Origin: Polluticoccus soli
Lineage (GTDB): Bacteria; Bacteroidota; Bacteroidia; Chitinophagales; Chitinophagaceae
DNA: 64,000 nt
NCBI RefSeq assembly: GCF_029269745.1
Contig: NZ_JARJHT010000002.1
Location: 496,001-560,000, forward strand
Direction of reading: 5' to 3'
Part shown: positions 50,193 through 58,604 of the stretch, in pieces
Numbering within the stretch: the stretch's first letter is position 1
How the letters are laid out: every line of letters starts with the position of its first letter
Program-made: the position numbers and the translations under genes
Notes under the pieces: generated by a model
Told to the model about the DNA's origin: nothing
Database searches by the model: none
Seen by the model: only the letters and a program-made list of their open reading frames with translations

Positions 50193-50759
50193 ATGTCAGC
50201 CAAACGATATGAAATACTGCAATCACTGCCGACTTATGGTCCACTGTATGTTCCGATAACTGCAGATGGCGATCCATTTTATTCTGAGGGTTTTGTAGTG
50301 CGGTTCTATAAATCTGACGGGACAGATTGGGTGGCAAATTTTCAACCCGGTTGGACGGATTTAAAGGCGGTAATTGAGCTTAAAGATACCCCCAATCTAT
50401 TAATAGTTGCTTGTGGGAGTTGTTATTTCATGAATCCGAATGATAGGACTCCTATTGATGTTTTTGGGGCAGGGTATTCCAATATTTTGAAGGCAAGCAA
50501 TGATCGGGTCATCTTGCACGATCCAACGAATTTGACCATTGTTGAATCGGATGGAACTCATTGGTATACTGAACGAATTTCGTGGGATGGTTTAGAAGAT
50601 CTGAGAGTTGAAGGCAATAAAGTGGTGGGACTGTCATTCGATCCAACGAATGATGCGGACGAGTGGGTTGAGTTTTCCTATGATCTTGACGCGAAAATTC
50701 TGGAGGGTGGAAGTTATCACAGATACGATAACAAGAAACCGTGGTGGAAAATATGGTAA
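50193..50759 (+). CDS. Soluble protein of unknown function
   Basis: From the ATG at 50193 it has 188 residues (MSAKRYEILQSLPTYGPLYV...); the frame is open further upstream from 50088 but begins at a non-ATG codon. It lacks a signal peptide and is acidic and Trp-rich (DGTDWVANFQPGW, ESDGTHWYTERISWDG), with a beta-rich pattern like small bacterial proteins of the beta-propeller or immunity type. No family is assigned. The DNA looks lower in GC than its flanks. Confidence 0.65.
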   Translation: MSAKRYEILQSLPTYGPLYVPITADGDPFYSEGFVVRFYKSDGTDWVANFQPGWTDLKAVIELKDTPNLLIVACGSCYFMNPNDRTPIDVFGAGYSNILKASNDRVILHDPTNLTIVESDGTHWYTERISWDGLEDLRVEGNKVVGLSFDPTNDADEWVEFSYDLDAKILEGGSYHRYDNKKPWWKIW

Positions 50760-50843
50760 CCTAAGCCGATATAAAGATTCTTTTCTTCCCCGCGAATACG
50801 AAGTAAATTGCGCTTCAATAATAAACCACACAAAAACATCAAC

Positions 50844-51587
50844 ATGGAATTCAATCCCGCCAACCCGATCGTTCAACTCTGCCTGCAAGGCATGGGCATG
50901 GAAGAAAATGGCAACCTAGAAGAAGCAGGCAGGATCTTCCTGCAGGCATGGAACGAAGCAACTAATGATTTCGAAAAATTTCTTGCTGCTTATTATGTAG
51001 CCCGGGTGCAAAGCAACGTTGCAGACAAATTGAAATGGTACGAGACGGCTTTGCAGCTGGCATTAAAGTTAAATGACGACGCCGTTAAGGCAGCTTTCCC
51101 TGCGCTGTATGCGAATATTGCCCGGTGTTATGGAGCACTCGGCGACGTTGACAATGCAAAAAAGAACCAGGAATTGGCCATTTCATTCAGAGATAATCCT
51201 TCTGACAACGGCCCCTTCTATCATGGCACGAGAGCTGACCTGCAGGTTGGTGATCTGCTGACGCCCGGTCGCGAGTCGAACTATAAAGCGGAGTTCCTGA
51301 TGAATCATATCTACTTCACAGCCCTCGTTAATGGTGCGGGTCTTGCTGCTGCTTTAGCAAAAGGCGAGGGGAGTGAACGTGTGTACATTGTAGAACCAAC
51401 CGGCATTTTTGAAAACGACCCTAACGTTACCGACAAGAAATTCCCCGGTAATCCAACACGTTCTTATCGTACCCTTGCGCCATTAAAGGTCGTGGGCGAA
51501 GCAACGGATTGGGTGAGACAAACACCTGAGCAGATAGCAAAATGGAAGGAAAAGCTGGCCAATTCTACAGGCGAGATCATTAACTAG
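50844..51587 (+). CDS. Rifampin ADP-ribosyltransferase with N-terminal helical (TPR-like) domain
   Basis: From the ATG at 50844 it has 247 residues. Residues about 1-120 are helical, with EEAGRIFLQAWNEA and a YANIARCYGALGDVDNAKKN repeat, like TPRs. Residues about 123-247 are an Arr domain: PFYHGTRADLQVGDLLTPG, NHIYFTAL, GSERVYIVEPTG, PGNPTRSYR and LKVVGEATDW. Arr enzymes transfer ADP-ribose from NAD+ to rifamycins and so inactivate them. Stand-alone Arr proteins are about 140 residues, so the N-terminal domain is an addition. The stop overlaps the convergent GAF gene by 4 nt. Activity is inferred. Confidence 0.88.
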   Translation: MEFNPANPIVQLCLQGMGMEENGNLEEAGRIFLQAWNEATNDFEKFLAAYYVARVQSNVADKLKWYETALQLALKLNDDAVKAAFPALYANIARCYGALGDVDNAKKNQELAISFRDNPSDNGPFYHGTRADLQVGDLLTPGRESNYKAEFLMNHIYFTALVNGAGLAAALAKGEGSERVYIVEPTGIFENDPNVTDKKFPGNPTRSYRTLAPLKVVGEATDWVRQTPEQIAKWKEKLANSTGEIIN

Positions 51588-52153
51588 CGCGTCGTTGTGC
51601 GCTCAATGAGCCCCGCTGCCTGGCTTACCAGTATGTCGAGCATATCCAGCTGGTGTTGCGACGGTGTGTGCGGATAAGCCCAGTGTGTAGACACCATACC
51701 GAGAAGTTTTCCAGCTTCTGAATATACAGGTGTGCTTTGCGCAGCGTATACGCCGCCATCAATGAATACAGACAGCGTTGGTGAATTCTGCATGAACTCC
51801 GCGGTACGGTAATCGGGTACGATCACGCGCCTGCGTGTTCTTAATACCTCGCCGCAAGAGCTGTCTGTATAGTGGTACACCCATTCCCAGTATTCCTCTG
51901 CCTCGGGTGTAAATCCGTGTGCTGCAACTATGCGCAGTTTGCCAAAGCTGCCAGGTTCGGGGTAGAGTAATTGCATAGTGGCAAACTGTGAGCCCATTAT
52001 GGCAACGGCTGCGTCAACAATTTTTTTATATAGGATCGTTGGTTCTAGTTCACTGTGGAGCTCAACACCAAGTCTATCCAACAGTGCTGTATCGTGCTGG
52101 TTGCTAATTTCTTCTGACGGCCCATTTGCTGGTTTGATATTTGCTTCACTCAT
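51584..52153 (-). CDS. GAF domain protein
   Basis: A 189-residue soluble protein (ATG at 52153; a TTG four codons upstream is less likely). The GAF fold spans about residues 30-185, with LYKKIVDAAVAIMGSQFATMQL at the start, SCGEVLRTRRRVIVPDY and GVYAAQSTPVYSEAGKLLGMVSTH. The single-domain GAF could bind a small ligand or be a redox or signalling sensor. No output domain is attached. The motif EVLRTRRRVIVPD is typical of bacterial GAFs in multi-sensor proteins. Confidence 0.83.
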   Translation of the reverse strand: MSEANIKPANGPSEEISNQHDTALLDRLGVELHSELEPTILYKKIVDAAVAIMGSQFATMQLLYPEPGSFGKLRIVAAHGFTPEAEEYWEWVYHYTDSSCGEVLRTRRRVIVPDYRTAEFMQNSPTLSVFIDGGVYAAQSTPVYSEAGKLLGMVSTHWAYPHTPSQHQLDMLDILVSQAAGLIERTTTR

Positions 52154-52320
52154 GACTAAAGACAATCGTCTATAAATGTATCAAATTAATGCCAGTACAG
52201 CTGCTACTCTGCGAGAACAAATAATGGCTGGACATACAAAAGAAAAAGAGGTATGCGTAGCGCTTTGATGCCCATCTTAAAAAACTCTTTAACTAACACA
52301 TTAAATAGTGCTTAAACGGT

Positions 52321-52734
52321 ATGGGACTATACGAACAAATCAAGGAGAGTTTTGACAAGCAGGGTTTAATGCACTCCCTGAATGCCCACCTGGCGAGTGT
52401 TCAGGACGGCGAGGTTAAGGTGGCTTGTGAATTTTCGGCCGGGGTAACACAGCAGGACGGCTACTTTCATGGTGGTGCCATCACCAGCATACTGGACAGT
52501 GCCTGTGGTTATGCTGCCTGGACAAAGATCCCCGAAGGCAAAGAGGTCCTGACTGTGGAGTTCAAGGTCAATTTCATCAAGGCTGCAAAAGCAAACAAAA
52601 TTGTTGCTGTAGGAAAAGTGATCCATGCGGGAAAGACACTGATGTTTTGCGAAGGGGAGGTCTTTGATGAAACCGAAACAACGGTTCTTGCAAAGATGTC
52701 GACAACTATGATCGTGATCGCAAAGTCTGTCTGA
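52321..52734 (+). CDS. PaaI-family hotdog thioesterase
   Basis: A 137-residue hotdog-fold protein with the signature GYFHGGAITSILDSACGYAAWT (His and Asp positions of PaaI thioesterases). It hydrolyses acyl- or aryl-CoA esters; the substrate is unknown. It is a single gene. Confidence 0.9.
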   Translation: MGLYEQIKESFDKQGLMHSLNAHLASVQDGEVKVACEFSAGVTQQDGYFHGGAITSILDSACGYAAWTKIPEGKEVLTVEFKVNFIKAAKANKIVAVGKVIHAGKTLMFCEGEVFDETETTVLAKMSTTMIVIAKSV

Positions 52735-52864
52735 AATAATTACATGGATCGGGTAAAAAAATCTGCCAGCGATTGTAACCTTCCGGAAGTTGCAATAATC
52801 AAACTAAAGACGACCAATGAAAAAGTCATACTTTAGACGGCGCAACTGATCGAATAAAGCATTT

Positions 52865-53533
52865 ATGGAAGAGCACATAGTTAAGATACTAAGCACAGAG
52901 TACCTGACGCATAATGTGAAACGTATCAAGGTGGAGAAACCCGAAGGCTACAGCTTTATTCCCGGCCAGGCTACGTGGGTGGCGATCAATAAGCCGGAAT
53001 GTAAACATGATGTCAGGCCATTTTCATTTACATCGCTGAACGCATGGCCGGAGCTGGAATTCACCATCAAAATATACCGTGAGCATCACGGCGTAACTGC
53101 GCAAATAGAGAAACTACAAAAGGGAGATGAACTGATCATACACCATGCATTTGGTGTAATTAGTTACAAAGAACCCGGCGTGTTTATTGCGGCAGGGGCG
53201 GGCATCACACCTTTCCTCGCTATACTCCGGCAGTTGAAAGAAGACGATAAGCTGGCAGGCAATTCTCTTATCTTCTCCAACATGACGGTGGATGATATTA
53301 TTCTTTTGGAGGAGCTGAATGAGATATTAGCGAAAGATCTGCATATAGTGCTGACGAGAGAGGGCGTAATAGGTTTTCACGATTTACGTATCAGCGAAGA
53401 CTACCTGATTGATACAATAAGAAATTTTAGCCAGCATTTTTATATCTGTGGACCTTCACAGTTTGTGAAAGATATGCAGGGCATGCTCCTTAACCTGGGG
53501 GCGAAAGCGGATACAATTATTTTTGAAAAGTAG
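52865..53533 (+). CDS. Flavin-dependent ferredoxin/flavodoxin-type NAD(P) reductase
   Basis: A 222-residue protein with an FAD-binding beta-barrel domain (about residues 1-100; DVRPFSFTSL) and an NAD-binding domain (GVFIAAGAGITPFLAILRQL, then FYICGPSQFVKDMQ). It has no iron-sulfur domain, so it resembles the flavodoxin reductase/dihydroorotate-type group of FNR-like enzymes. Its electron partner is not obvious. TACTTTAG about 30 bp before the ATG may be its -7 box. Confidence 0.88.
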   Translation: MEEHIVKILSTEYLTHNVKRIKVEKPEGYSFIPGQATWVAINKPECKHDVRPFSFTSLNAWPELEFTIKIYREHHGVTAQIEKLQKGDELIIHHAFGVISYKEPGVFIAAGAGITPFLAILRQLKEDDKLAGNSLIFSNMTVDDIILLEELNEILAKDLHIVLTREGVIGFHDLRISEDYLIDTIRNFSQHFYICGPSQFVKDMQGMLLNLGAKADTIIFEK

Positions 53534-53567
53534 GTGATGTTCGTTGTTTGAAGTGTGCCATTCCCGG

Positions 53568-53912
53568 TCACGCGCTCCTCGGTATCTTATACATGGTGAA
53601 GTATAAAGGCATATTCAGGACTACAGGTAGCGTTATCAGCACCTGGTCGAAGAAGCCGTCAATTTCTTCTTTGCGCATCTTCGGCTCCACTGCACGGAAA
53701 ACGGCTTTGGCTTCTTCCAATGAAGCGACAGGAAAGAATGGGGCGATAGGATCATCCGGAATGTCATTTAGCAGCTCGAAAGTCACTCGGTAATCCAGCC
53801 TGAATGAGCCGTCGCCATTGTCTATGGCGATATTCTGGTAGTCCACGTCGTTGTCGTAATGCAGGCTCATAGCTTCAACAATTTCATTGAAGTCCATAGT
53901 CAAAGTTTGCAT
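53568..53912 (-). CDS. Small soluble protein of unknown function
   Basis: A 114-residue, acidic protein with no signal or membrane segment. The start MQTLTMDFNEIVEAMSLHYDND is followed by a YRVTFELLNDIPDDP stretch and a VxRAVEPKMRKEEIDGFFD helix. It ends close to the plus-strand reductase gene, 34 bp away. No family is recognised. Confidence 0.65.
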   Translation of the reverse strand: MQTLTMDFNEIVEAMSLHYDNDVDYQNIAIDNGDGSFRLDYRVTFELLNDIPDDPIAPFFPVASLEEAKAVFRAVEPKMRKEEIDGFFDQVLITLPVVLNMPLYFTMYKIPRSA

Positions 53913-53997
53913 GAAAATATCAAAATTCTGTTTTTTTAATAGTCTATTGGTATAGTTTTTAATATGTAGCCACTATATCATCTCAAAATATTGCTAC

Positions 53998-54651
53998 ATG
54001 AAAACAAAAACACTTGTAATCATTGCTATTGCATTTTTTGTCGCTGGCAATTTATATGCCCAGGATAAGAAATCGGGTACCATGCACCACATGTCTATGG
54101 GCAATGCCGGCAAACATTCTAAAGCCGGTGAGTTGCGAACGGCTATGCGGAAACTGTGGGAGGACCATATAACGTGGACAAGAAACGTAATCTGCTGCCT
54201 GGTAGATGATCTGCCCGGCAAAGACGAAGCATTGAAGCGACTGTTACAAAACCAGGATGATATTGGGAATGCAGTGAAACCGTTTTATGGAAATGAAGCC
54301 GGCAATAAGCTGACTGCATTATTGCACGATCACATCACCATCTCCGCCGACGTAGTACTTGCTGCCAAGGCAGGGAACGATGCCAAGCTAAATGATGCAA
54401 ATAAGAGGTGGACTGCTAATGCCGATGAAATTTCTGCCTTCCTGAGTGGGGCAAATCCTAACTGGCCGCTAAATGACATGAAGGCAATGATGCGTGACCA
54501 CCTGAAGCTGACAACGGACGAAGCCGTTGCGCGAATTAAGAAAGACTACTCAGCCGATGTAAGGGCCTATGATAAAGTGCACGATGAGATATTGCAAATG
54601 GCCGATATGCTTACCAACGGTATCGCAATGCAATTTCCGGATAAGTTTTAG
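53998..54651 (+). CDS. Periplasmic helical protein of unknown function
   Basis: A 217-residue protein with a signal peptide ending LYAQ (residue 21). The mature part is mostly helical and rich in His and Met near its start (MHHMSMGNAGKHSK), then has repeated long helices with conserved Trp (LWEDHITWTRNVI) and HDH/HxxH-like residues. The pattern fits a four-helix bundle with possible metal binding. No family is recognised. Confidence 0.7.
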   Translation: MKTKTLVIIAIAFFVAGNLYAQDKKSGTMHHMSMGNAGKHSKAGELRTAMRKLWEDHITWTRNVICCLVDDLPGKDEALKRLLQNQDDIGNAVKPFYGNEAGNKLTALLHDHITISADVVLAAKAGNDAKLNDANKRWTANADEISAFLSGANPNWPLNDMKAMMRDHLKLTTDEAVARIKKDYSADVRAYDKVHDEILQMADMLTNGIAMQFPDKF

Positions 54652-54663
54652 GGTTGTTGGATT

Positions 54664-54689
54664 GCAGTTGCGGCTATAGCTGCAACTGC
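54664..54689. other. Hairpin at a convergent junction
   Basis: GCAGTTGC / GCAACTGC with an inner GC/GC pair around TATA. It lies across the stop codon of the porin gene and just past the stop of the plus-strand gene. There is no long T tract, so it is a weak terminator candidate. Confidence 0.4.
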
Positions 54690-55966
54690 ACCCGTCCCTG
54701 GAAGAAATGGGTATTGCCAATGAGATTGAAACGGTCAAGCTGGCCAAAGCCATAAGCAAATTCAAACCGCACGTTGTCGGTAGCATGCCAGTTGATCATA
54801 GGCGTGATGCGCCAGAATTTGCCGCCGTTAATTTTAGCGTCATCCAGGTCGATATAAGACAGGCGTAACACAGCTTCGATGGCCCCGAAACCACCCCCGA
54901 AAAGTGGTCTGTCTGGCAGTATGCCTTTAAAGAAGCCACCAACGGTGTTGTATTCGCGGGTTTCTCCGGTGATCAACCAGGTGGCCACGATATCGCCTCC
55001 ATGAAAAACGGGATTGCCTTTCTCAGGAGCATTGACGCTTTCAAACCAATATTCGGAACCGAACAACCAGGGGCCTTTACGATAGTAGATCTCGTATCCG
55101 TACATGAACGTGTTGAATGCGTGCATTTTTTTGGTGTCAACAAAATAAGGCGCGATCCATGCCTCAGGTCTTGATCTTAGCTGCAGTGTGTCTTCATCTG
55201 GTTGCCCATATCGAAGGTTGATGCCTGTATGAAAGACAGTTTTCGTTTCTTCAGACAATATAGGCAACCACATGATCCTGGCCACGCCTTGCTGGTGATA
55301 GCTTGAAAAAGCCTGATCTTTATTGAACTTATCGTTGAAGTAACCGAGGTTCCACAGAATATTAGGCCCCTTTAGATGCCCCAGCCATTTGATACCATCG
55401 CCGAGGATAGGAACCGTCGCGTCGCTCATGGTAGCACGTTCCATGGTCCAGCCTGCATAACCCACCATTACCTTGTTTAGCGAGAAACCCTCCTTGGTAC
55501 GCCCGATAAAGAAGTTACCCCATAGCTCCGGTACTTCTATCATCAACCCTGTTTCGCGGAATAACCAGGTCTTTGTGGGGGCATCGTACATAATACCCAC
55601 AGAATAGGTAACGTCATGATTGCCCTTGCCTTTGCCCAGCCGGCCTTTGAACGTGAAGCGCCAGTCGCGCAGTTTAGTATTATAGCCGAGGTCGAATTGT
55701 TGCTTGCTATTAGCGTCCTGGACATAATCAGCAATATCCTCGAGAAAACCGCCGCCAACCCTGATAGAAAAATACCTACCCTGGTATTCATTAAAGCGCA
55801 CCAGCTGCCTCCTGGGTTCTACCACATCTTGTTCATCGCCAGCTTCCATTTTGTTGACCAGCGTAGAGTCGTGGTGCACCACGGTTGTGCTGTCTTGCGC
55901 CAATACGTGGCCCGTCGCCACGAGTGCGATCAAACAAGAAATGCAGATAACGAGGCGATAAAACAT
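54674..55966 (-). CDS. Outer-membrane porin (OprO/OprP-like)
   Basis: A 430-residue protein with a signal peptide ending VLAQ (about residue 24) and a short periplasmic tether. A long series of amphipathic beta strands follows and ends in the outer-membrane signature HFFQGRVQLQL. Strand-rich stretches such as GVARIMWLPILSEETKTVFHTGINLRYG match phosphate-selective porins (OprO/OprP). It is last in an operon with exported asparaginase (83 bp upstream) and aspartase, so it may bring in amino acids rather than phosphate. This is inference. Confidence 0.85.
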   Translation of the reverse strand: MFYRLVICISCLIALVATGHVLAQDSTTVVHHDSTLVNKMEAGDEQDVVEPRRQLVRFNEYQGRYFSIRVGGGFLEDIADYVQDANSKQQFDLGYNTKLRDWRFTFKGRLGKGKGNHDVTYSVGIMYDAPTKTWLFRETGLMIEVPELWGNFFIGRTKEGFSLNKVMVGYAGWTMERATMSDATVPILGDGIKWLGHLKGPNILWNLGYFNDKFNKDQAFSSYHQQGVARIMWLPILSEETKTVFHTGINLRYGQPDEDTLQLRSRPEAWIAPYFVDTKKMHAFNTFMYGYEIYYRKGPWLFGSEYWFESVNAPEKGNPVFHGGDIVATWLITGETREYNTVGGFFKGILPDRPLFGGGFGAIEAVLRLSYIDLDDAKINGGKFWRITPMINWHATDNVRFEFAYGFGQLDRFNLIGNTHFFQGRVQLQL

Positions 55967-56049
55967 GCTGAGGATTTTCGATGGGAATGAAATACTGACC
56001 TTTCTGCTTACGCTTCCAGGCCAGTATTCCGGGTATTTGGTCGTACCTG

Positions 56050-57120
56050 CTAGTATTCTTTAAATATGCGCTGAATGTCCTTTGCGCTACGTTGTTGTAA
56101 CAAAGCCAGCCCCAGCAGTATTCTCGATTTTTGCGGGTTGAGTTCGTAAGAGGCAATGGTGCCAATATCGTCATCGTCTACTTCCACGTCGCGGCTTACA
56201 TCACCTGTGGCCACGCGTGTACTGCGCACTACCACCACGCCTTTTTTTACCGCGCGTTTGCTGGCTTCAAGGGCAGCTTTAGACATGTTACCATTACCCA
56301 CACCGGCCAGTACTATGCCTTTGGCACCTTTCTCAACAGAACAATCGATAAGGTCGGGCGCCATGTCGGCATCAACATATATGATGTCAACCCGTGGTAT
56401 TTTGCTAACGCCATCTACCGAGAACTCGCTGTTTGGTCCCCACCTTTTATGAGGCGTACGGTAGAAACGATTGTCGCCATAGTTAGTGGCGCCTATCAGG
56501 CCGCGCAGTGGTGACTGGAAAGTTTCGACGGCCGTGGTGCTGGTCTTAATAATGCTCTGTGCTGAATGTATCTCGTCATTCATCACCACCATTACCCCAT
56601 GGCCTACTGCATCAGGGTCGGCAGCTACTGCTATACCATTATACAGGTTCAGTGGTCCGTCGGCACTCATCGCAGTACTCGGGCGCATAGAACCCACCAG
56701 TACAACTGGTCGTTCTGTTTTTACCACCAGGTTCAGGAAGTAAGCTGTTTCTTCTATCACGTCGGTACCATGGGTGATAACAATGCCCTCCGCTCCGCCG
56801 TCGCGGGTTAGTTCGTTGACACGTTTGGCTACTTTCATCATGATGTCAAACGTCATGTCTTGCGAGCCCACATTGGAGATCTGCTCACCTGTAACGTTCG
56901 CGATCTTCTTGGCATCGGGTACGGCGTTGAGCATGGCATCTACACCCAGCTGTCCTGAGCTGTAGCCGGCTTGTGTACTGCTGGCAGCAGTACCGGCAAT
57001 GGTTCCGCCTGTAGCCAGTAAGACCACATCAGGCAGGTTTGCTTTTCGTTGTGCTTCGGCCATTGTCAGCGGCAGGGTAGCTGCTATAAAGGCTACGAAG
57101 CAGAGCTTTAGTTTTCTCAT
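56050..57120 (-). CDS. Exported type II L-asparaginase
   Basis: A 356-residue enzyme with a signal peptide ending AEAQ (residue 24). It hydrolyses L-asparagine to aspartate and ammonia in the periplasm. Both active-site threonine motifs are present: LLATGGTIAGTA and VITHGTDVIEETAYFL, plus VGSMRPSTAMSADGPLNLY and NDEIHSAQ. The full length and signal peptide fit type II (high-affinity, periplasmic) asparaginase. It lies 17 bp downstream of the exported aspartase gene on the same strand. Confidence 0.93.
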   Translation of the reverse strand: MRKLKLCFVAFIAATLPLTMAEAQRKANLPDVVLLATGGTIAGTAASSTQAGYSSGQLGVDAMLNAVPDAKKIANVTGEQISNVGSQDMTFDIMMKVAKRVNELTRDGGAEGIVITHGTDVIEETAYFLNLVVKTERPVVLVGSMRPSTAMSADGPLNLYNGIAVAADPDAVGHGVMVVMNDEIHSAQSIIKTSTTAVETFQSPLRGLIGATNYGDNRFYRTPHKRWGPNSEFSVDGVSKIPRVDIIYVDADMAPDLIDCSVEKGAKGIVLAGVGNGNMSKAALEASKRAVKKGVVVVRSTRVATGDVSRDVEVDDDDIGTIASYELNPQKSRILLGLALLQQRSAKDIQRIFKEY

Positions 57121-57137
57121 GTTGATGGTATTGAATG

Positions 57138-58604
57138 TTATTTTTTAATGTCGGTTGGAGCGGTCATTTTAGCAGGATCCATAAAATCCTTCATTTGCTG
57201 GTCGTTCAGCAGGTGCTTTTCTTTCACGAGTTCAATGATGCCCTTGTCTGTTTGCAGGGCTTCTTTGGCTAGCTCAGTGGTTTTATCATAACCCAGTATG
57301 GGGTTTAGCGCAGTAACTGTACCTACGCTACGTTCCATATAATGTTTCAGCGTTTTTTCGTTTGCGGTGATACCCTCGATACATTGCTTACGGAACAAAG
57401 GCATTGTTTTGAAGAACAAGCCCTGTGATTCAAAGATGGCTACTGCCACCACTGGTTCATAAGCATTCAATTGTAACAGACCGTCCTGCGAGGCAAATGC
57501 TACAGTCACATCATTGCCTATAGCTTTGAAGCATACCTCGTTCATCAGTTCTGGCATTACAGGATTCACCTTGCCTGGCATGATAGAAGAACCCGGTTGC
57601 AACGCTGGCAGGTTGATCTCGAAGATACCCGCACGCGGGCCAGTAGCGAGGAATATGAGGTCGCTGGATATCTTGGATAGTGTGATTGCCAGGTTCTTCA
57701 GCGCAGCACTGTACATCACAAATGCCTGCATGCTGGAGGTTGCAGCGATCAGGTCATGGCTGAGCACCATAGGTTTGCCTGTGATCTTGGCCAGGTGTAC
57801 CGCTACTTTTTCTGCATAGCCCGGTGATGCAGTGATACCGGTACCGATAGCAGTCGCACCCATATTCTCTTCATATAAATAGGCTTCTGATTTTATCAAT
57901 GCGTCAATGGCGCCGTCCAGTTGGTTGCCAAAGCCGTGGAATTCCTGGCCCAGTGTCATAGGCACAGCATCCTGTCCTTCCGTGCGACCCATCTTCAGCA
58001 GGTTCTTGAATTGTTCACCTTTTTTGTGGAAAGCAGCGGAAAGTTCCTTTGCCTGTTGCACCACTTTGTCATTGTGCAGCAGCATGGCCACGTGGAGGGT
58101 GGTAGGGTACACGTCGTTGGTAGACTGGCCCATGTTCAGGTCGTCGTGAGGTTCTATAGAATGGTAGTCTCCTTTCTTTTTGCCGCTGAGTTCCAGGGCG
58201 ATATTGGCAAGTACCTCATTGGCATTCATGTTGGCGGAAGTACCCGCGCCACCCTGGTAGAGGTCTACCAGGAACTGGTCGTGGTATTCACCTGCCATAA
58301 CAGCCATACAGGCTTTCTCAATGGCCATAAGCTTTTCCTTGCTCATGCGGCCCACCTCGGCATTGGCGCGTGCGGCTGCCATTTTCACCATGGCATAAGC
58401 CCTCACATAGTCGGGATAGAACTTCGTAGTAACGCCGCTCACCTGGAAGTTCTCCAGGGCTCTGGCTGTCTGTACTCCGTAATAGGCATCTGCAGGAATT
58501 TGTTTTTCGCCCAGGAGGTCTTTTTCGGTACGTGTTTGGGCGTAAATGGCATGACCCCACATAGTCGCAGCTGCGATCATGACGAGCGTTGATCTAAATT
58601 TCAT
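57138..58604 (-). CDS. aspA: Aspartate ammonia-lyase with a signal peptide
   Basis: Splits L-aspartate to fumarate and ammonia. The 488-residue protein belongs to the aspartase/fumarase family, with the signature GSSIMPGKVNP (SS loop), the N-terminal PxxxYYGxxTxRA pattern, YQGGAGTSANMNANEV and DDLNMGQSTNDVYPT. Unusually, it begins with a clear signal peptide, MKFRSTLVMIAAATMWGHAI with cleavage near IYAQ (residue 23), so it should work in the periplasm. The rest (about 465 residues) has normal family length. It heads an operon with exported asparaginase and a porin. The annotation as aspartase rather than fumarase rests on family motifs. Confidence 0.9.
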   Translation of the reverse strand: MKFRSTLVMIAAATMWGHAIYAQTRTEKDLLGEKQIPADAYYGVQTARALENFQVSGVTTKFYPDYVRAYAMVKMAAARANAEVGRMSKEKLMAIEKACMAVMAGEYHDQFLVDLYQGGAGTSANMNANEVLANIALELSGKKKGDYHSIEPHDDLNMGQSTNDVYPTTLHVAMLLHNDKVVQQAKELSAAFHKKGEQFKNLLKMGRTEGQDAVPMTLGQEFHGFGNQLDGAIDALIKSEAYLYEENMGATAIGTGITASPGYAEKVAVHLAKITGKPMVLSHDLIAATSSMQAFVMYSAALKNLAITLSKISSDLIFLATGPRAGIFEINLPALQPGSSIMPGKVNPVMPELMNEVCFKAIGNDVTVAFASQDGLLQLNAYEPVVAVAIFESQGLFFKTMPLFRKQCIEGITANEKTLKHYMERSVGTVTALNPILGYDKTTELAKEALQTDKGIIELVKEKHLLNDQQMKDFMDPAKMTAPTDIKK

